Positions 40,399 to 49,349 of a stretch of 64,000 nt of DNA are shown here, piece after piece (position 1 is the stretch's first letter; each line of letters starts with the position of its first letter). Position numbers and translations under genes: made by a program. The DNA comes from Alkalibacterium subtropicum. GTDB lineage: Bacteria; Bacillota; Bacilli; Lactobacillales; Carnobacteriaceae_A. The notes under the pieces are model-generated. The model had not been told where the DNA came from. It was given only the letters and a program-made list of their open reading frames with translations, and ran no database searches. The DNA is taken from contig NZ_FOLT01000001.1 in NCBI RefSeq assembly GCF_900112455.1, forward strand, positions 1 to 64,000, written 5' to 3'.

Positions 40399-41046
40399 AT
40401 GAGGTTACGTCACAAACCCTATGCTAAAGAAAAACTGGCAGAATATGATCAGTATGTGGTTACAGAAGCGTTAGGATTAAAAGGACGCTGGCAGGAAAGA
40501 TTCGGGAATGAAAATCCGATCCATGTAGAAATCGGCTGTGGAAAAGGCCAGTTCATCATCAATATGGCTAAACAGCATCCCGAAATCAATTTTATCGGCA
40601 TCGAACTGCAGACCAGCGTCATCGTCACTGCTCTTGAAAAACAGATAGAAGAAGATTTACCGAATGTCCAGCTGCTTCAAGCTAATGCAGCTGACTTAAC
40701 GGAGTATTTCGAAAAGAATAAAGTCGACCGTATTTATCTGACCTTCTCAGATCCGTGGCCTAAAAACCGCCATGAAAAACGTCGCTTGACTTATCAATCA
40801 TTTTTGAAGGTTTACGAAACAATTCTGAATCCAGAAGGCGAACTTCATTTTAAAACAGATAATCAGAAATTGTTCGAATACTCGCTGGTCAGTTTTTCAC
40901 ACTATTCTGCAAAATTGAAAGACGTGTATCTTGATCTTCACAATAGTGACGTGACAGACAACGTTATGACTGAGTACGAAGAGAAATTCTCTAAAAAAGG
41001 GAACAGGATATATAAAGCAGTGCTCACGTTTGACAGCCATGAATAA
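40399..41046 (+). CDS. trmB: tRNA (guanine-N7)-methyltransferase
   Basis: Methylates G46 of tRNAs using SAM. The 215-residue protein has the SAM-binding EIGCGKGQF (about 48-56) and the family signature FSDPWPKNRHEKRRL (about 117-131). AAAGGAG precedes the ATG. Followed directly by a strong terminator. Confidence 0.97.
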   Translation: MRLRHKPYAKEKLAEYDQYVVTEALGLKGRWQERFGNENPIHVEIGCGKGQFIINMAKQHPEINFIGIELQTSVIVTALEKQIEEDLPNVQLLQANAADLTEYFEKNKVDRIYLTFSDPWPKNRHEKRRLTYQSFLKVYETILNPEGELHFKTDNQKLFEYSLVSFSHYSAKLKDVYLDLHNSDVTDNVMTEYEEKFSKKGNRIYKAVLTFDSHE

Positions 41047-41050
41047 TAAT

Positions 41051-41086
41051 AAAAGGAGTCTCGGACTTGTGTCCGAGACTCCTTTT
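41051..41086 (+). terminator. trmB terminator
   Basis: Perfect 16-base stem AAAAGGAGTCTCGGAC with its complement around a TTGT loop. The arms end in A and T runs, so it can work on either strand. Confidence 0.93.
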
Positions 41087-41224
41087 CAAGTACCCAAAAC
41101 CCATGCAGTACCGGTCAGCTTGATCTGATCTGTTTTATGAGTGTATGACCATTGCTCCCAGAGTTATGAGAAAAAGCTGATGCCAATATTTTTTTGACAT
41201 AACGTTTTTTAAATACAGGCACTA

Positions 41225-41325
41225 GAACGAGAGCTGACTTGTCTGCTCTCGTTCGTAAGTCAAGGCAGAAGAGAGGAGGCGACAAAAGTCCCCTCCTCTC
41301 TCTAACAGTTGATAAAAGTCTGTTA
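41225..41325. repeat. three consecutive inverted repeats beside ytzB
   Basis: Perfect arms occur at 41225-41234/41245-41254 (GAACGAGAGC), 41271-41279/41292-41300 (GAGAGGAGG) and 41303-41308/41320-41325 (TAACAG). They lie at and just beyond the stop of the minus-strand gene ytzB. None is followed by a T run on either strand, so they are not ordinary intrinsic terminators. The remaining part of the gap (41087-41224) shows nothing else I can support. Confidence 0.7.
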
Positions 41326-41676
41326 CACACGGTAGATATCGAGGATACTTCCTGTGTATGCATCAGCGATGAACTCATACTGGGCGAGTTTGTTATCTTC
41401 GTAACGGGATATCCCGCCATAGTAAACGTCTGTTTTATGCGCAAATTTTTTCCACGGCACTTTTGTCAGTTCGATCCAAGAGCCCTCTATTGAACCTTCT
41501 TCGAGGAAATCCTTTTTAACAGTTTTTAGAATATCATCGGCTTTTAATGCTTTTTTCTTACTGTATTGTCTGAATGATAGAGCACCAACAAGAAAGGACA
41601 GGACAAGAACGAGGGAAAGAAGTGACCATTCTTGAGAAGAATAACGGGACCTTTTCAAATTTTCTGAGTGAAACAC
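41323..41676 (-). CDS. ytzB: PepSY-domain membrane protein (YtzB-like)
   Basis: A 117-residue protein with one N-terminal membrane helix (about 17-36) and an extracytoplasmic PepSY-like domain ending in YEFIADAYTGSILDIYRV. PepSY domains often inhibit or bind peptidases. Start GTG with AAGGAGG about seven bases upstream on the minus strand. Its place between trmB and an M42 aminopeptidase matches Bacillus ytzB next to ytoP, supporting the name, although its strand is opposite to both neighbours. Confidence 0.82.
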   Translation of the reverse strand: MFHSENLKRSRYSSQEWSLLSLVLVLSFLVGALSFRQYSKKKALKADDILKTVKKDFLEEGSIEGSWIELTKVPWKKFAHKTDVYYGGISRYEDNKLAQYEFIADAYTGSILDIYRV

Positions 41677-41834
41677 AGCGACTCCTCCTTTTAAATTTTA
41701 GGTTAGGTCCATTTTATCATACAAGTGAGTCAAGTGTAATAGAAAAGGGATAGGAAAGCTTAAAATCCAACAGGTTTTTGTGTATAATAATTAAGACTAG
41801 GTCCAATACTATGTTTAGTGAGAGGAAAAGGTAA

Positions 41835-42920
41835 ATGACATTGATGCACAAAAATCTTAATACGAGAGAACTTATAAAAAAAACGACTGAATTACAGGGA
41901 ACAAGCGGTTTTGAACATGATGTAAGAGCGTTTATGCGTGATGAAATGGCACCGTTCGTGGACAGCATCGATTATGATGGGCTTGGGGGACTTTTCGGGG
42001 TCAAAGAGTCATCGGAAAAAGAGGCTCCAAAACTGATGGTGGCAGCACACATGGATGAAGTTGGCTTTATGGTCGCTTCGATCACTGAAAAAGGATTGAT
42101 AAAAGTCCTGCCGCTGGGTGGATGGAACCCTTACGTCGTATCATCTCAGCGGTTCACGCTGCAGACACGAAAAGGGAGCTATCCTGTCGTGTCTTCCTCA
42201 GTCCCGCCTCATCTGATGAAAAACAAAGAGTCATCCAAGTTATCCATTGAAGATATTCTGTTTGACGGTGGCTTTGAATCCAAAGAAGAAGCGGAGTCGT
42301 TTGGAGTCAGACCCGGAGACGCGCTTGTACCGGCCGTAGAGACGATCGAAATGGCAAACGGCAAATCTTTCGCTGGTAAAGCCTGGGATAACCGTTTTGG
42401 TGTAACTTTGGTGCTGGAACTGCTGAAAATGCTTAAAGATGAACCACTAAAGAGCACCCTGATAGCAGGAGCCAATGTTCAGGAAGAAGTGGGGCTTCGT
42501 GGAACAAAGGGAGCGGTGAGGAAATTTGATCCGGATGCTTTTCTGGCTGTGGATTGTTCCCCCGCGAACGATTTGAATGGTGATAAGGAAGCTTTCGGAC
42601 GCTTGGGAGAAGGCTTTTTACTAAGGATCCAGGATCCGGGGATGATACTGTCAAAAGAAATGAAAGAGTTTCTGCTCGACACAGCAGAAACGAATGCTAT
42701 CCCTTATCAGTACTTCGTTTCTAAAGGTGGAACAGACGCTGTTGCGGCACACCAGCTTAATCAGGGGATCCCCAGCGCTGTCATAGGTGTACCGGCACGT
42801 TACATTCATACTCATCAGTCATTATTCCGAATCGATGATTATGAAGCTGCCCGGGAAATGGTTTATCATGTCGTGAAGGCCTTCGATCGTTCCACACTGG
42901 AAACATTAAAGCTGAAATAA
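41835..42920 (+). CDS. ytoP: M42-family aminopeptidase
   Basis: A 361-residue cytoplasmic two-metal aminopeptidase (glutamyl aminopeptidase/PepA-like). Metal and catalytic motifs run AAHMDEVGFM (His near 69), AWDNRFG (Asp near 179), QEEVGLRG (Glu pair near 216) and VDCSPA. The C-terminal His is in PARYIHTHQS (near 325). Substrate preference cannot be fixed from the sequence. Gene order matches Bacillus ytzB-ytoP-ytpR. Confidence 0.93.
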   Translation: MTLMHKNLNTRELIKKTTELQGTSGFEHDVRAFMRDEMAPFVDSIDYDGLGGLFGVKESSEKEAPKLMVAAHMDEVGFMVASITEKGLIKVLPLGGWNPYVVSSQRFTLQTRKGSYPVVSSSVPPHLMKNKESSKLSIEDILFDGGFESKEEAESFGVRPGDALVPAVETIEMANGKSFAGKAWDNRFGVTLVLELLKMLKDEPLKSTLIAGANVQEEVGLRGTKGAVRKFDPDAFLAVDCSPANDLNGDKEAFGRLGEGFLLRIQDPGMILSKEMKEFLLDTAETNAIPYQYFVSKGGTDAVAAHQLNQGIPSAVIGVPARYIHTHQSLFRIDDYEAAREMVYHVVKAFDRSTLETLKLK

Positions 42921-42951
42921 TAAAATACAGAAAATTAAAGGAGAACATAAC

Positions 42952-43557
42952 ATGTTTGTAAGTACGTATAATAATAACGGTTTGAATGATACATTGATGG
43001 TTTTACTTGAAAAAAGTGAAAGTGATGTACAGGAATTCGACCGAGTCGACGATCTGGTGAAAATCAGCAGTAAAGAAACAGGACAGGTCGTCGGATATAA
43101 TTTGTTTAATGCTTCATCTGTTATTGACGGTCTGGAGAACGGACCAGTGTCTTTGTCTGAAGAAGATGTTGCTAAACTGAATGCAATGATAGAACAGGCT
43201 GGTTTTAATCAAACACTTGAACCGAATGAAGGACCGCATTTTGTCGTGGGTCATGTAAAATCATGTGAACCGGTGGAGGGATCTGACCATTTGAATGTCA
43301 CTCAGACTGAAATCAATGACGGTAAAGTTGTTCAGATCGTCTGCGGTGCCGGCAATATTGCTGAAGGACAGAAAGTCGTTGTGGCAACAGTTGGCGCAGT
43401 CATGCCTGACGGAATGATCATCTGGCCTGGGGAACTCAAAGGAGTAAAGAGTGAAGGTATGGTATGTTCAGCAAGAGAACTCGGTCTGCCCCAGGAGTCA
43501 AAAGGAATCATGGTACTCGATGAAGAACGAGAAACGGGCAAAGCGTTTCAGTTTTAA
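42952..43557 (+). CDS. ytpR: YtpR tRNA-binding-domain protein
   Basis: A 201-residue protein with an N-terminal DUF4479-like domain (about 1-85) and a C-terminal EMAP/Trbp-type tRNA-binding OB fold. The latter contains VGHVKSCEPVEGSDHLNVTQ, VCGAGNI and KGVKSEGMVCSARELG. Related domains occur in the beta subunit of phenylalanyl-tRNA synthetase. AAAGGAGA precedes the ATG. Confidence 0.92.
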   Translation: MFVSTYNNNGLNDTLMVLLEKSESDVQEFDRVDDLVKISSKETGQVVGYNLFNASSVIDGLENGPVSLSEEDVAKLNAMIEQAGFNQTLEPNEGPHFVVGHVKSCEPVEGSDHLNVTQTEINDGKVVQIVCGAGNIAEGQKVVVATVGAVMPDGMIIWPGELKGVKSEGMVCSARELGLPQESKGIMVLDEERETGKAFQF

Positions 43558-43590
43558 ATCGACTTTCTATTAAGATGAAGGAGGGAAACG

Positions 43591-44160
43591 ATGTCTTCCA
43601 AATATACAGATTTTTTTGAAACCGGCCGTAAAGAAGAAAAAAATCAGAACAGCAAAAAGACGAAGCAGGTATCTTTCGATGACTCCTATTCACTTCCTAA
43701 ACATGTAAAAAGCAGAGAAAGCGTAGAGAAAGGATTTAAAGAATACTTGAGTCATAAAGAGGAAGATAGACGTCGAGGTTATATTTCTCCTCCTTTTGAA
43801 GCAAGTAAAGTCCCTTCTCCTATCTATGGCTACCATAAACCAAAAAAAGAGAAGAAACCCTTTGTGGATTACTATAGGCTAAAAGAAGAGATGAAAAAAG
43901 AGACCCGTGATCTGATTTTATACGAAGAGTTCTTAACAGAAGAACTTGAAAATGAGTGGCAGAAAGAAACAGCGAAAGACGAAACTCCTCCAAAAAAGGC
44001 CCCGAATAGGAAACAAGGTCAGACTAAGATAAAAAAGTTGACCAGAAAAGCCTATGGCCTCAATCGAACGCTGGAATCGATCATGGAAGAGGAAAAAAGC
44101 GGGAATAACAGGAATCGACGTAATGTTCCTGGATTATTTGAAAACAAAAAGGATCTGTAG
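43591..44160 (+). CDS. SftA N-terminus-like protein lacking the FtsK motor
   Basis: A 189-residue, highly charged soluble protein at the exact position where Bacillus has sftA, the soluble FtsK/SpoIIIE-type DNA translocase (ytpR-sftA-murC). A central FEASKVPSPIYGYHKP segment (about residues 69-84) resembles the conserved proline-rich motif I recall before the motor in SftA. No Walker A, Walker B or gamma domain follows, and the 140 bases before murC hold no motor remnant. GAAGGAGGG precedes the ATG and the frame is intact, so it looks expressed rather than decaying. The SftA relationship is inferred from position and this motif. Confidence 0.65.
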   Translation: MSSKYTDFFETGRKEEKNQNSKKTKQVSFDDSYSLPKHVKSRESVEKGFKEYLSHKEEDRRRGYISPPFEASKVPSPIYGYHKPKKEKKPFVDYYRLKEEMKKETRDLILYEEFLTEELENEWQKETAKDETPPKKAPNRKQGQTKIKKLTRKAYGLNRTLESIMEEEKSGNNRNRRNVPGLFENKKDL

Positions 44161-44301
44161 TCCTATTGTATCGGAGATTTTACAAAATTATTAGCATATT
44201 TTAACTTTAGAATCTGAGGACTAGCTTTTATCAGTCATTTGTCATATAGTATATAACGATGTGATTTCAGCTTGTTAGAGATAATTGGAGGACTACAAAA
44301 A

Positions 44302-45630
44302 ATGATACAAAATACGCTATACCATTTTGTTGGAATAAAAGGATCAGGTATGAGTGCACTGGCACTGATCCTTCATGATAAAGGCTATAACGTCCAGGGA
44401 TCGGATGTAAAGAAGTATTTTTTCACTCAAAAGAATCTTGAAGAAGCCGGTATTCCGATGCTTGTTTTTGATAAAGAGAATATCAAAGAGGGGATGACCA
44501 TTATCGCCGGTAATGCATTTCCTGATTCGCATGAAGAAATCGTACGTGCAAAAGAGCTCGGTCTGCCTGTCAAACGTTACCATGACTTTCTTGGGGAATT
44601 GAGCAACCAGTACACCAGTATCGCTGTCACAGGATCCCATGGTAAAACCAGTACGACCGGTCTGCTTTCTCATGTGTTGAGCGGCATTAAAGATACCAGT
44701 TATTTGATCGGCGACGGTACCGGCAGTGGGGTGAAAGATGCAGAATACTTTGTTCTGGAAGCCTGCGAATACAGAAGACACTTCCTGGCTTATGCGACAG
44801 ATTATGCAATCATCACCAATGTTGATTTTGACCATCCAGATTACTATAAGAGTATCGATGATGTCCAGGAGGCTTTTTTACAGTTTTCCCAGCAGATAAA
44901 AAAAGCGATCTTTGCCTGCGGCGATGATGACAGGCTGCAGAAACTGCATGCCTCTGTCCCCATCGTTTATTATGGCTTTGATGAATATAATGATTTCCAG
45001 GCAAAAAATATTGAGCGGTCGACTCACGGCTCATCTTTTGATGTCTATGTACGCGGCGACTTTTATGGACGATTTTCTATCCCTTCATTCGGCAAACATA
45101 ACATTCAAAATGCTTTATCCGTTATTGCCTTTGCCCATTATGACGGTCTGGATCAGGAAAAAGTCAAAGAACGTCTCATGTCATTTTCCGGAGTCAAAAG
45201 ACGCTTTACTGAAAAAACTGTCATGGACACCGTGATCATTGATGATTATGCCCACCATCCTGCTGAAATCAAAGCGACATTGGATGCTGCCCATCAGAAA
45301 TATCCTGATAAGGAGATCGTAGCTGTTTTTCAGCCGCATACATTCAGCCGGACGATCGCATTGATGGATGATTTCGGAGAAGCCCTCGATTTGGCGGATG
45401 CTGTTTATCTGTGTGACATCTTCACGTCAGCCAGAGAGCAGAATGGTGAGGTCACCATTCAGGATCTTCTGGAGAAAACAGAAAAAGGAAAAGAAATCAT
45501 CTCAGAAGAAGATATGTCTCCTCTTTTGAAACATAAACATGAAGTGGTTATCTTTATGGGGGCGGGAGATGTCGAAAAATTCGAGCATGCTTTTGAACGT
45601 ATTTTGAGTCAGTCGGAAGCTGTGAATTAA
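44302..45630 (+). CDS. murC: UDP-N-acetylmuramate--L-alanine ligase
   Basis: Adds L-alanine to UDP-MurNAc in peptidoglycan synthesis. The 442-residue protein has [13 protein letters not shown] (the nucleotide-binding start, residues 9-21), ATP loop GSHGKTST (111-118), the [10 protein letters not shown] segment and [12 protein letters not shown] 44302 is about nine bases after TTGGAGGA; an in-frame TTG at 44272 lies before that site and is unlikely. Confidence 0.97.
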   Translation: MIQNTLYHFVGIKGSGMSALALILHDKGYNVQGSDVKKYFFTQKNLEEAGIPMLVFDKENIKEGMTIIAGNAFPDSHEEIVRAKELGLPVKRYHDFLGELSNQYTSIAVTGSHGKTSTTGLLSHVLSGIKDTSYLIGDGTGSGVKDAEYFVLEACEYRRHFLAYATDYAIITNVDFDHPDYYKSIDDVQEAFLQFSQQIKKAIFACGDDDRLQKLHASVPIVYYGFDEYNDFQAKNIERSTHGSSFDVYVRGDFYGRFSIPSFGKHNIQNALSVIAFAHYDGLDQEKVKERLMSFSGVKRRFTEKTVMDTVIIDDYAHHPAEIKATLDAAHQKYPDKEIVAVFQPHTFSRTIALMDDFGEALDLADAVYLCDIFTSAREQNGEVTIQDLLEKTEKGKEIISEEDMSPLLKHKHEVVIFMGAGDVEKFEHAFERILSQSEAVN

Positions 45631-45651
45631 AATAATTTAGAGAAGGTACTG

Positions 45652-45725
45652 AAGAGAAGGCGGAGTGGCCGGAACGCATAGTGTGTTCCGGACGTTCCCT
45701 GTCTCCGAGGTACGTTCTCTTTTTC
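45652..45725 (+). promoter_or_regulatory. composite hairpin between murC and polA (terminator or structured leader)
   Basis: Three nested helices can stack: AAGAGAA (45652-45658) with TTCTCTT (45715-45721), CGGAG (45661-45665) with CTCCG (45703-45707), and CCGGAAC (45669-45675) with GTTCCGG (45685-45691). A T-rich stretch follows. An alternative pairing of GGAACG (45671-45676) with CGTTCC (45693-45698) would exclude the inner helix. It most likely terminates murC, but the competing pairings allow a switch. Confidence 0.5.
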
Positions 45726-45781
45726 TATCTCTGAAATTTTGGTACTATAGTCTTAGGAATAACAACTGGGAGTGGAGTATA

Positions 45782-48445
45782 TTGACCGATAATAAAAAGC
45801 TGCTTTTAATAGATGGGCACAGCGTAGCGTTTCGTGCGTTCTATGGACTGCATAGTCAACTGGAAAGAATGAAAAACAGGAACGGGCTGCATACAAATGC
45901 GTTATACGGTTTTCACAACATGCTGGAAGTCATTGTGGACAAAGAGAAACCGACGCACGCTCTCGTAGCTTTCGATGCCGGTAAAACGACATTTAGACAT
46001 AAATATTTCGAAGAGTACAAGGGCGGACGCTCCAAAATGCCCTCTGAATTTGCAGAACAGATCCCCTATATGAAAGATCTGTTAAAGGGGTTTGGTCTGA
46101 AAAGCTATGAACTGCCGGATTACGAAGCAGATGACATTATCGGCACACTGGCCAGAGAAGCAGAAGAAAAGGGGTTCGAGGTCGTCGTTCTGACAGGGGA
46201 CAGAGACTTGACCCAGCTGGCGTCTGACCATGTACGTATCGACATCACGAAAAAAGGTGTCAAAGACCTTAAAGAACATACAAAAGATTCCATCCAGGAA
46301 GAGATGGGAATCAGCCCTGAACAGATCGTTGATATGAAAGGTTTAGCGGGCGATGCTTCAGACAATATTCCCGGCGTAACAAAAATCGGAGAAAAGACAG
46401 CACTTAAACTGCTTCATGAATATGGATCCGTTGAAAACCTGTATGAACATATTGATGAAATGAAAAAATCAAAGCGTAAAGAGTATCTGATTGACGAAAA
46501 AGAAACAGCTTTTTTAAGCAAGAAACTGGCTACGATAGACCGGGATGCACCTGTTGAGATTTCTCTCGATGAGCTGGAATATGAAGGTCAGGATATGGAA
46601 GCACTCATCTCTTTTTACAAAGAAATGGACTTCAATTCCCATTTGAGCAAGCTGGATACGTCCGGCTATATGGAAGAGCTGGCTGAAGACGTCACGGAAA
46701 TCGATTATACCTTCGCAGAAGAAATCGATGCATCCATGTTCAAGGATGATATGGCGCTTTATACAGAAATGCTTGATGAGAACTACCATCATTCGGAAAT
46801 CATTTGCGTGGCTTGGGGAAACAAGGACAATGTATATGTTGCAGATCCGAAGACTGCTTTTAAATCTGAGGCATTCAGGAACTGGGTCGAAGACGAAACG
46901 ATGCAAAAAGTTGTCTATGATGCCAAACAGACCTATGTTGCACTGAACAGACATGATTTGACCATAAAGGGAATAAGCTTCGATATCATGCTGGCGTCTT
47001 ATCTGCTCACCGCCGAGGACAGCAGCAGCGGGGACCTTGTGGATGTGGCGGTCAAGCATGATTATCAGGGCGTTTCACCGGATGAAATGGTTTATGGAAA
47101 AGGCAAGAAAACCAGCAGACCGGAAGACGAATCACTGATGCATGATCACTTAGCCCGAAAAGTCTTAGCTATAACTGTTCTTTCAGAAACGCTCGACAAA
47201 GAACTGAAAGAAAATGAACAGGAAGATTTACTGAAAAAAATGGAACTGCCGCTTGCCATGGTCCTCGCAGAAATGGAGATTCAAGGAATCACCGCAGATG
47301 CTGAGCGACTGGAAAAAATGAAAGGTGAATTCCAGGAAACTCTTGATAGAGTAGAAAAGCAGATATTCGAAGAAGCAGGCGAAGAGTTCAATATCAATTC
47401 GCCGAAACAACTAAGTGTTATTCTCTTTGAAAAAATGGGCTATCCGGTGATCAAGAAAACAAAAACAGGCTATTCTACTGCTCAGGATGTCCTTGAGAAA
47501 TTGAGAGACCAGGCACCGATCGTCGAATATATTCTGGAATATCGTCAGATATCTAAAATTCAGTCGACCTATATCGAAGGTCTGTTAAAAGTGATCGACC
47601 CTGAAACGAGCAAGATACACACCCGTTACCTGCAGACTGTTGCGCGGACCGGCCGGTTAAGTTCGGTGGACCCCAACCTTCAGAATATTCCGATCCGACT
47701 GGAAGAGGGCAGAAAAATCCGCCAGGCCTTCATCCCTAGAGAAAATGGATGGAAAATATACGCGTCTGATTATTCCCAGATCGAGCTGCGTATTCTGGCT
47801 CATATTTCAGAAGACGAGCATTTCATCAAAGCCTTTAATGATGACGAGGATATCCATACCACGACTGCTATGCGCGTATTTGATGTGGATGATGCTTCTG
47901 ACATCACTCCGAATATGCGTCGTGATGCAAAAGCCGTGAATTTTGGGATCGTCTACGGTATCAGTGACTATGGCTTGTCTCAGAATTTGAATATCACGAG
48001 GAAAGAGGCAAAAGAGTATATCGATACTTATTTTGAACGTTTTCCTGGAGTGAAGAAATTCATTGATGACATAATCCGTCAGGCCAAAGAACAAGGCTAC
48101 GTTGAGACGCTGTTCCATCGCAGACGTTATTTGCCGGATATCAACTCAAGAAACTTCAATTTACGATCGTTTGCCGAACGCACCGCTATGAATACCCCTA
48201 TACAGGGAAGCGCTGCGGATATACTTAAGAAGGCCATGATCGAAATGAGTAAACGGCTCAAAGAAGAAAATATGCAGGCAACGATGCTGCTGCAGGTCCA
48301 TGATGAACTGATATTTGAAGTGCCTGAAGATGAGATCGGAAAACTCGAAAAACTCGTAGAAGAAGTCATGGAAAACACGGTAAAACTTTCTGTGCCTTTG
48401 AAGGTCGATAGCAGTTATGGAGACAGCTGGTACGACGCAAAATAA
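45782..48445 (+). CDS. polA: DNA polymerase I
   Basis: Removes RNA primers and fills gaps. The 887-residue protein has an N-terminal 5'-3' exonuclease/flap domain (LLLIDGHSVAFRAFYG start, DYEADDIIGTLA, GLAGDASDNIPGV). A middle domain follows in which the DxE and other proofreading residues are missing, as in other Gram-positive Pol I enzymes. The polymerase domain has YSQIELRILAHIS, RRDAKAVNFGIVYG and QVHDELIFEV. TTG 45782 is about nine bases after GGGAG and gives the normal N-terminus; the longer reading frame to 45665 runs through the hairpin region and is not credible. Confidence 0.97.
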   Translation: MTDNKKLLLIDGHSVAFRAFYGLHSQLERMKNRNGLHTNALYGFHNMLEVIVDKEKPTHALVAFDAGKTTFRHKYFEEYKGGRSKMPSEFAEQIPYMKDLLKGFGLKSYELPDYEADDIIGTLAREAEEKGFEVVVLTGDRDLTQLASDHVRIDITKKGVKDLKEHTKDSIQEEMGISPEQIVDMKGLAGDASDNIPGVTKIGEKTALKLLHEYGSVENLYEHIDEMKKSKRKEYLIDEKETAFLSKKLATIDRDAPVEISLDELEYEGQDMEALISFYKEMDFNSHLSKLDTSGYMEELAEDVTEIDYTFAEEIDASMFKDDMALYTEMLDENYHHSEIICVAWGNKDNVYVADPKTAFKSEAFRNWVEDETMQKVVYDAKQTYVALNRHDLTIKGISFDIMLASYLLTAEDSSSGDLVDVAVKHDYQGVSPDEMVYGKGKKTSRPEDESLMHDHLARKVLAITVLSETLDKELKENEQEDLLKKMELPLAMVLAEMEIQGITADAERLEKMKGEFQETLDRVEKQIFEEAGEEFNINSPKQLSVILFEKMGYPVIKKTKTGYSTAQDVLEKLRDQAPIVEYILEYRQISKIQSTYIEGLLKVIDPETSKIHTRYLQTVARTGRLSSVDPNLQNIPIRLEEGRKIRQAFIPRENGWKIYASDYSQIELRILAHISEDEHFIKAFNDDEDIHTTTAMRVFDVDDASDITPNMRRDAKAVNFGIVYGISDYGLSQNLNITRKEAKEYIDTYFERFPGVKKFIDDIIRQAKEQGYVETLFHRRRYLPDINSRNFNLRSFAERTAMNTPIQGSAADILKKAMIEMSKRLKEENMQATMLLQVHDELIFEVPEDEIGKLEKLVEEVMENTVKLSVPLKVDSSYGDSWYDAK

Positions 48446-48453
48446 TAAAGATC

Positions 48454-48484
48454 AAGAAGCGGGATTGTTTCTCGCTTCTTTTAT
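48454..48484 (+). terminator. polA terminator (weak)
   Basis: Stem AGAAGCG with CGCTTCT and a T-rich tail, 30 bases before mutM. Partial read-through into mutM is likely. Confidence 0.7.
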
Positions 48485-48515
48485 TGAATTTAATACTAAA
48501 GAAAGAGTTGAGAAT

Positions 48516-49349
48516 ATGCCTGAATTACCCGAAGTGGAAAATGTGCGAAATGGATTAAAGCAGCTGATCGTCGGAAAAAGGATCACAGGTGCACGCGTAT
48601 TGTGGCCCAACATCATAAAGGATCCTTCGGTAACTGAATTTAAACAAAGGATAGAGGGACAGGAAATCAAAGATATTCGACGACGGGGCAAATTTTTATT
48701 GTTTGTCCTGAGTCGTGATGTCCTGATCAGCCATTTGAGGATGGAAGGGAAATACCGTCTGGAAGGACCGGAAGTCCCCTTGACCAAACACACCCATGTG
48801 ATATTTGAACTGGATTCCAAAGAAGAACTCAGATACCTGGATGTAAGGAAATTCGGTAAGATGAGTTTAGTTGAAAAAGCTGATCTGGATGAACATCCAT
48901 CGATGAGAAGTCTGGGACCTGAACCAACAGACGACACTTTGGAAACAATCTATTTAATAAAAGCACTGAAAAAAACAGAGCGTCCTGTCAAAGCCTGTCT
49001 GCTTGATCAGAAAATCGTAGCGGGTATAGGGAATATTTACGCTGATGAAATCTTATATGATGCCTATATCCACCCCGAAAGAAAAGGCAAAGAACTGAAT
49101 GAAGATGAAATCAAGCGATTAAGAGATTCTATCATCAGTATCATGAACAGAGCCGTAGAAAAAGGTGGCACGACTATCCGTACGTATGCGAATGCGTATG
49201 GAGCTGAGGGCAGTTATCAGGAGTGTCTGGCTGTGTATGGAAGAACCGAAGAAGTGTGCCCACGATGTCAGCATACGATCAGAAAAATCAAAGTTGGCCA
49301 GCGGGGGACTCACTACTGTCCGCAATGCCAAAAAGCAGGGAGGGAATAG
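48516..49349 (+). CDS. mutM: formamidopyrimidine-DNA glycosylase
   Basis: Removes 8-oxoguanine and cuts abasic sites. The 277-residue protein starts PELPEVE directly after Met, as needed because the N-terminal proline is the catalytic nucleophile. This fixes the start at 48516 even though an upstream in-frame start exists at 48417. KACLLDQKIVAGIGNIYADE (helix-two-turn-helix) and the C-terminal zinc finger with two CxxC pairs (VCPRC near 245 and YCPQC near 268) are present. Its last codons carry the coaE ribosome site. Confidence 0.98.
   Translation: MPELPEVENVRNGLKQLIVGKRITGARVLWPNIIKDPSVTEFKQRIEGQEIKDIRRRGKFLLFVLSRDVLISHLRMEGKYRLEGPEVPLTKHTHVIFELDSKEELRYLDVRKFGKMSLVEKADLDEHPSMRSLGPEPTDDTLETIYLIKALKKTERPVKACLLDQKIVAGIGNIYADEILYDAYIHPERKGKELNEDEIKRLRDSIISIMNRAVEKGGTTIRTYANAYGAEGSYQECLAVYGRTEEVCPRCQHTIRKIKVGQRGTHYCPQCQKAGRE

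Noticed and set aside
41239-41493. 84-codon plus-strand frame across the ytzB 3' end
   Set aside because: No ribosome site, and it runs through the tandem inverted repeats and antisense to ytzB.
44344-44835. 163-codon open frame antisense to murC
   Set aside because: Entirely inside a certain gene, with no start signal and no recognisable protein.
45665-45781. N-terminal extension of polA by 39 codons
   Set aside because: It is translated from the hairpin region, has no ribosome site, and precedes the conserved polymerase I N-terminus.
46514-47059. 181-codon open frame antisense to polA
   Set aside because: It lies wholly within polA, has no ribosome site, and its product shows no family signature. 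It is an effect of codon bias in polA.
48417-48515. N-terminal extension of mutM by 33 codons
   Set aside because: The catalytic N-terminal proline requires the start at 48516, and the extension crosses the polA terminator.
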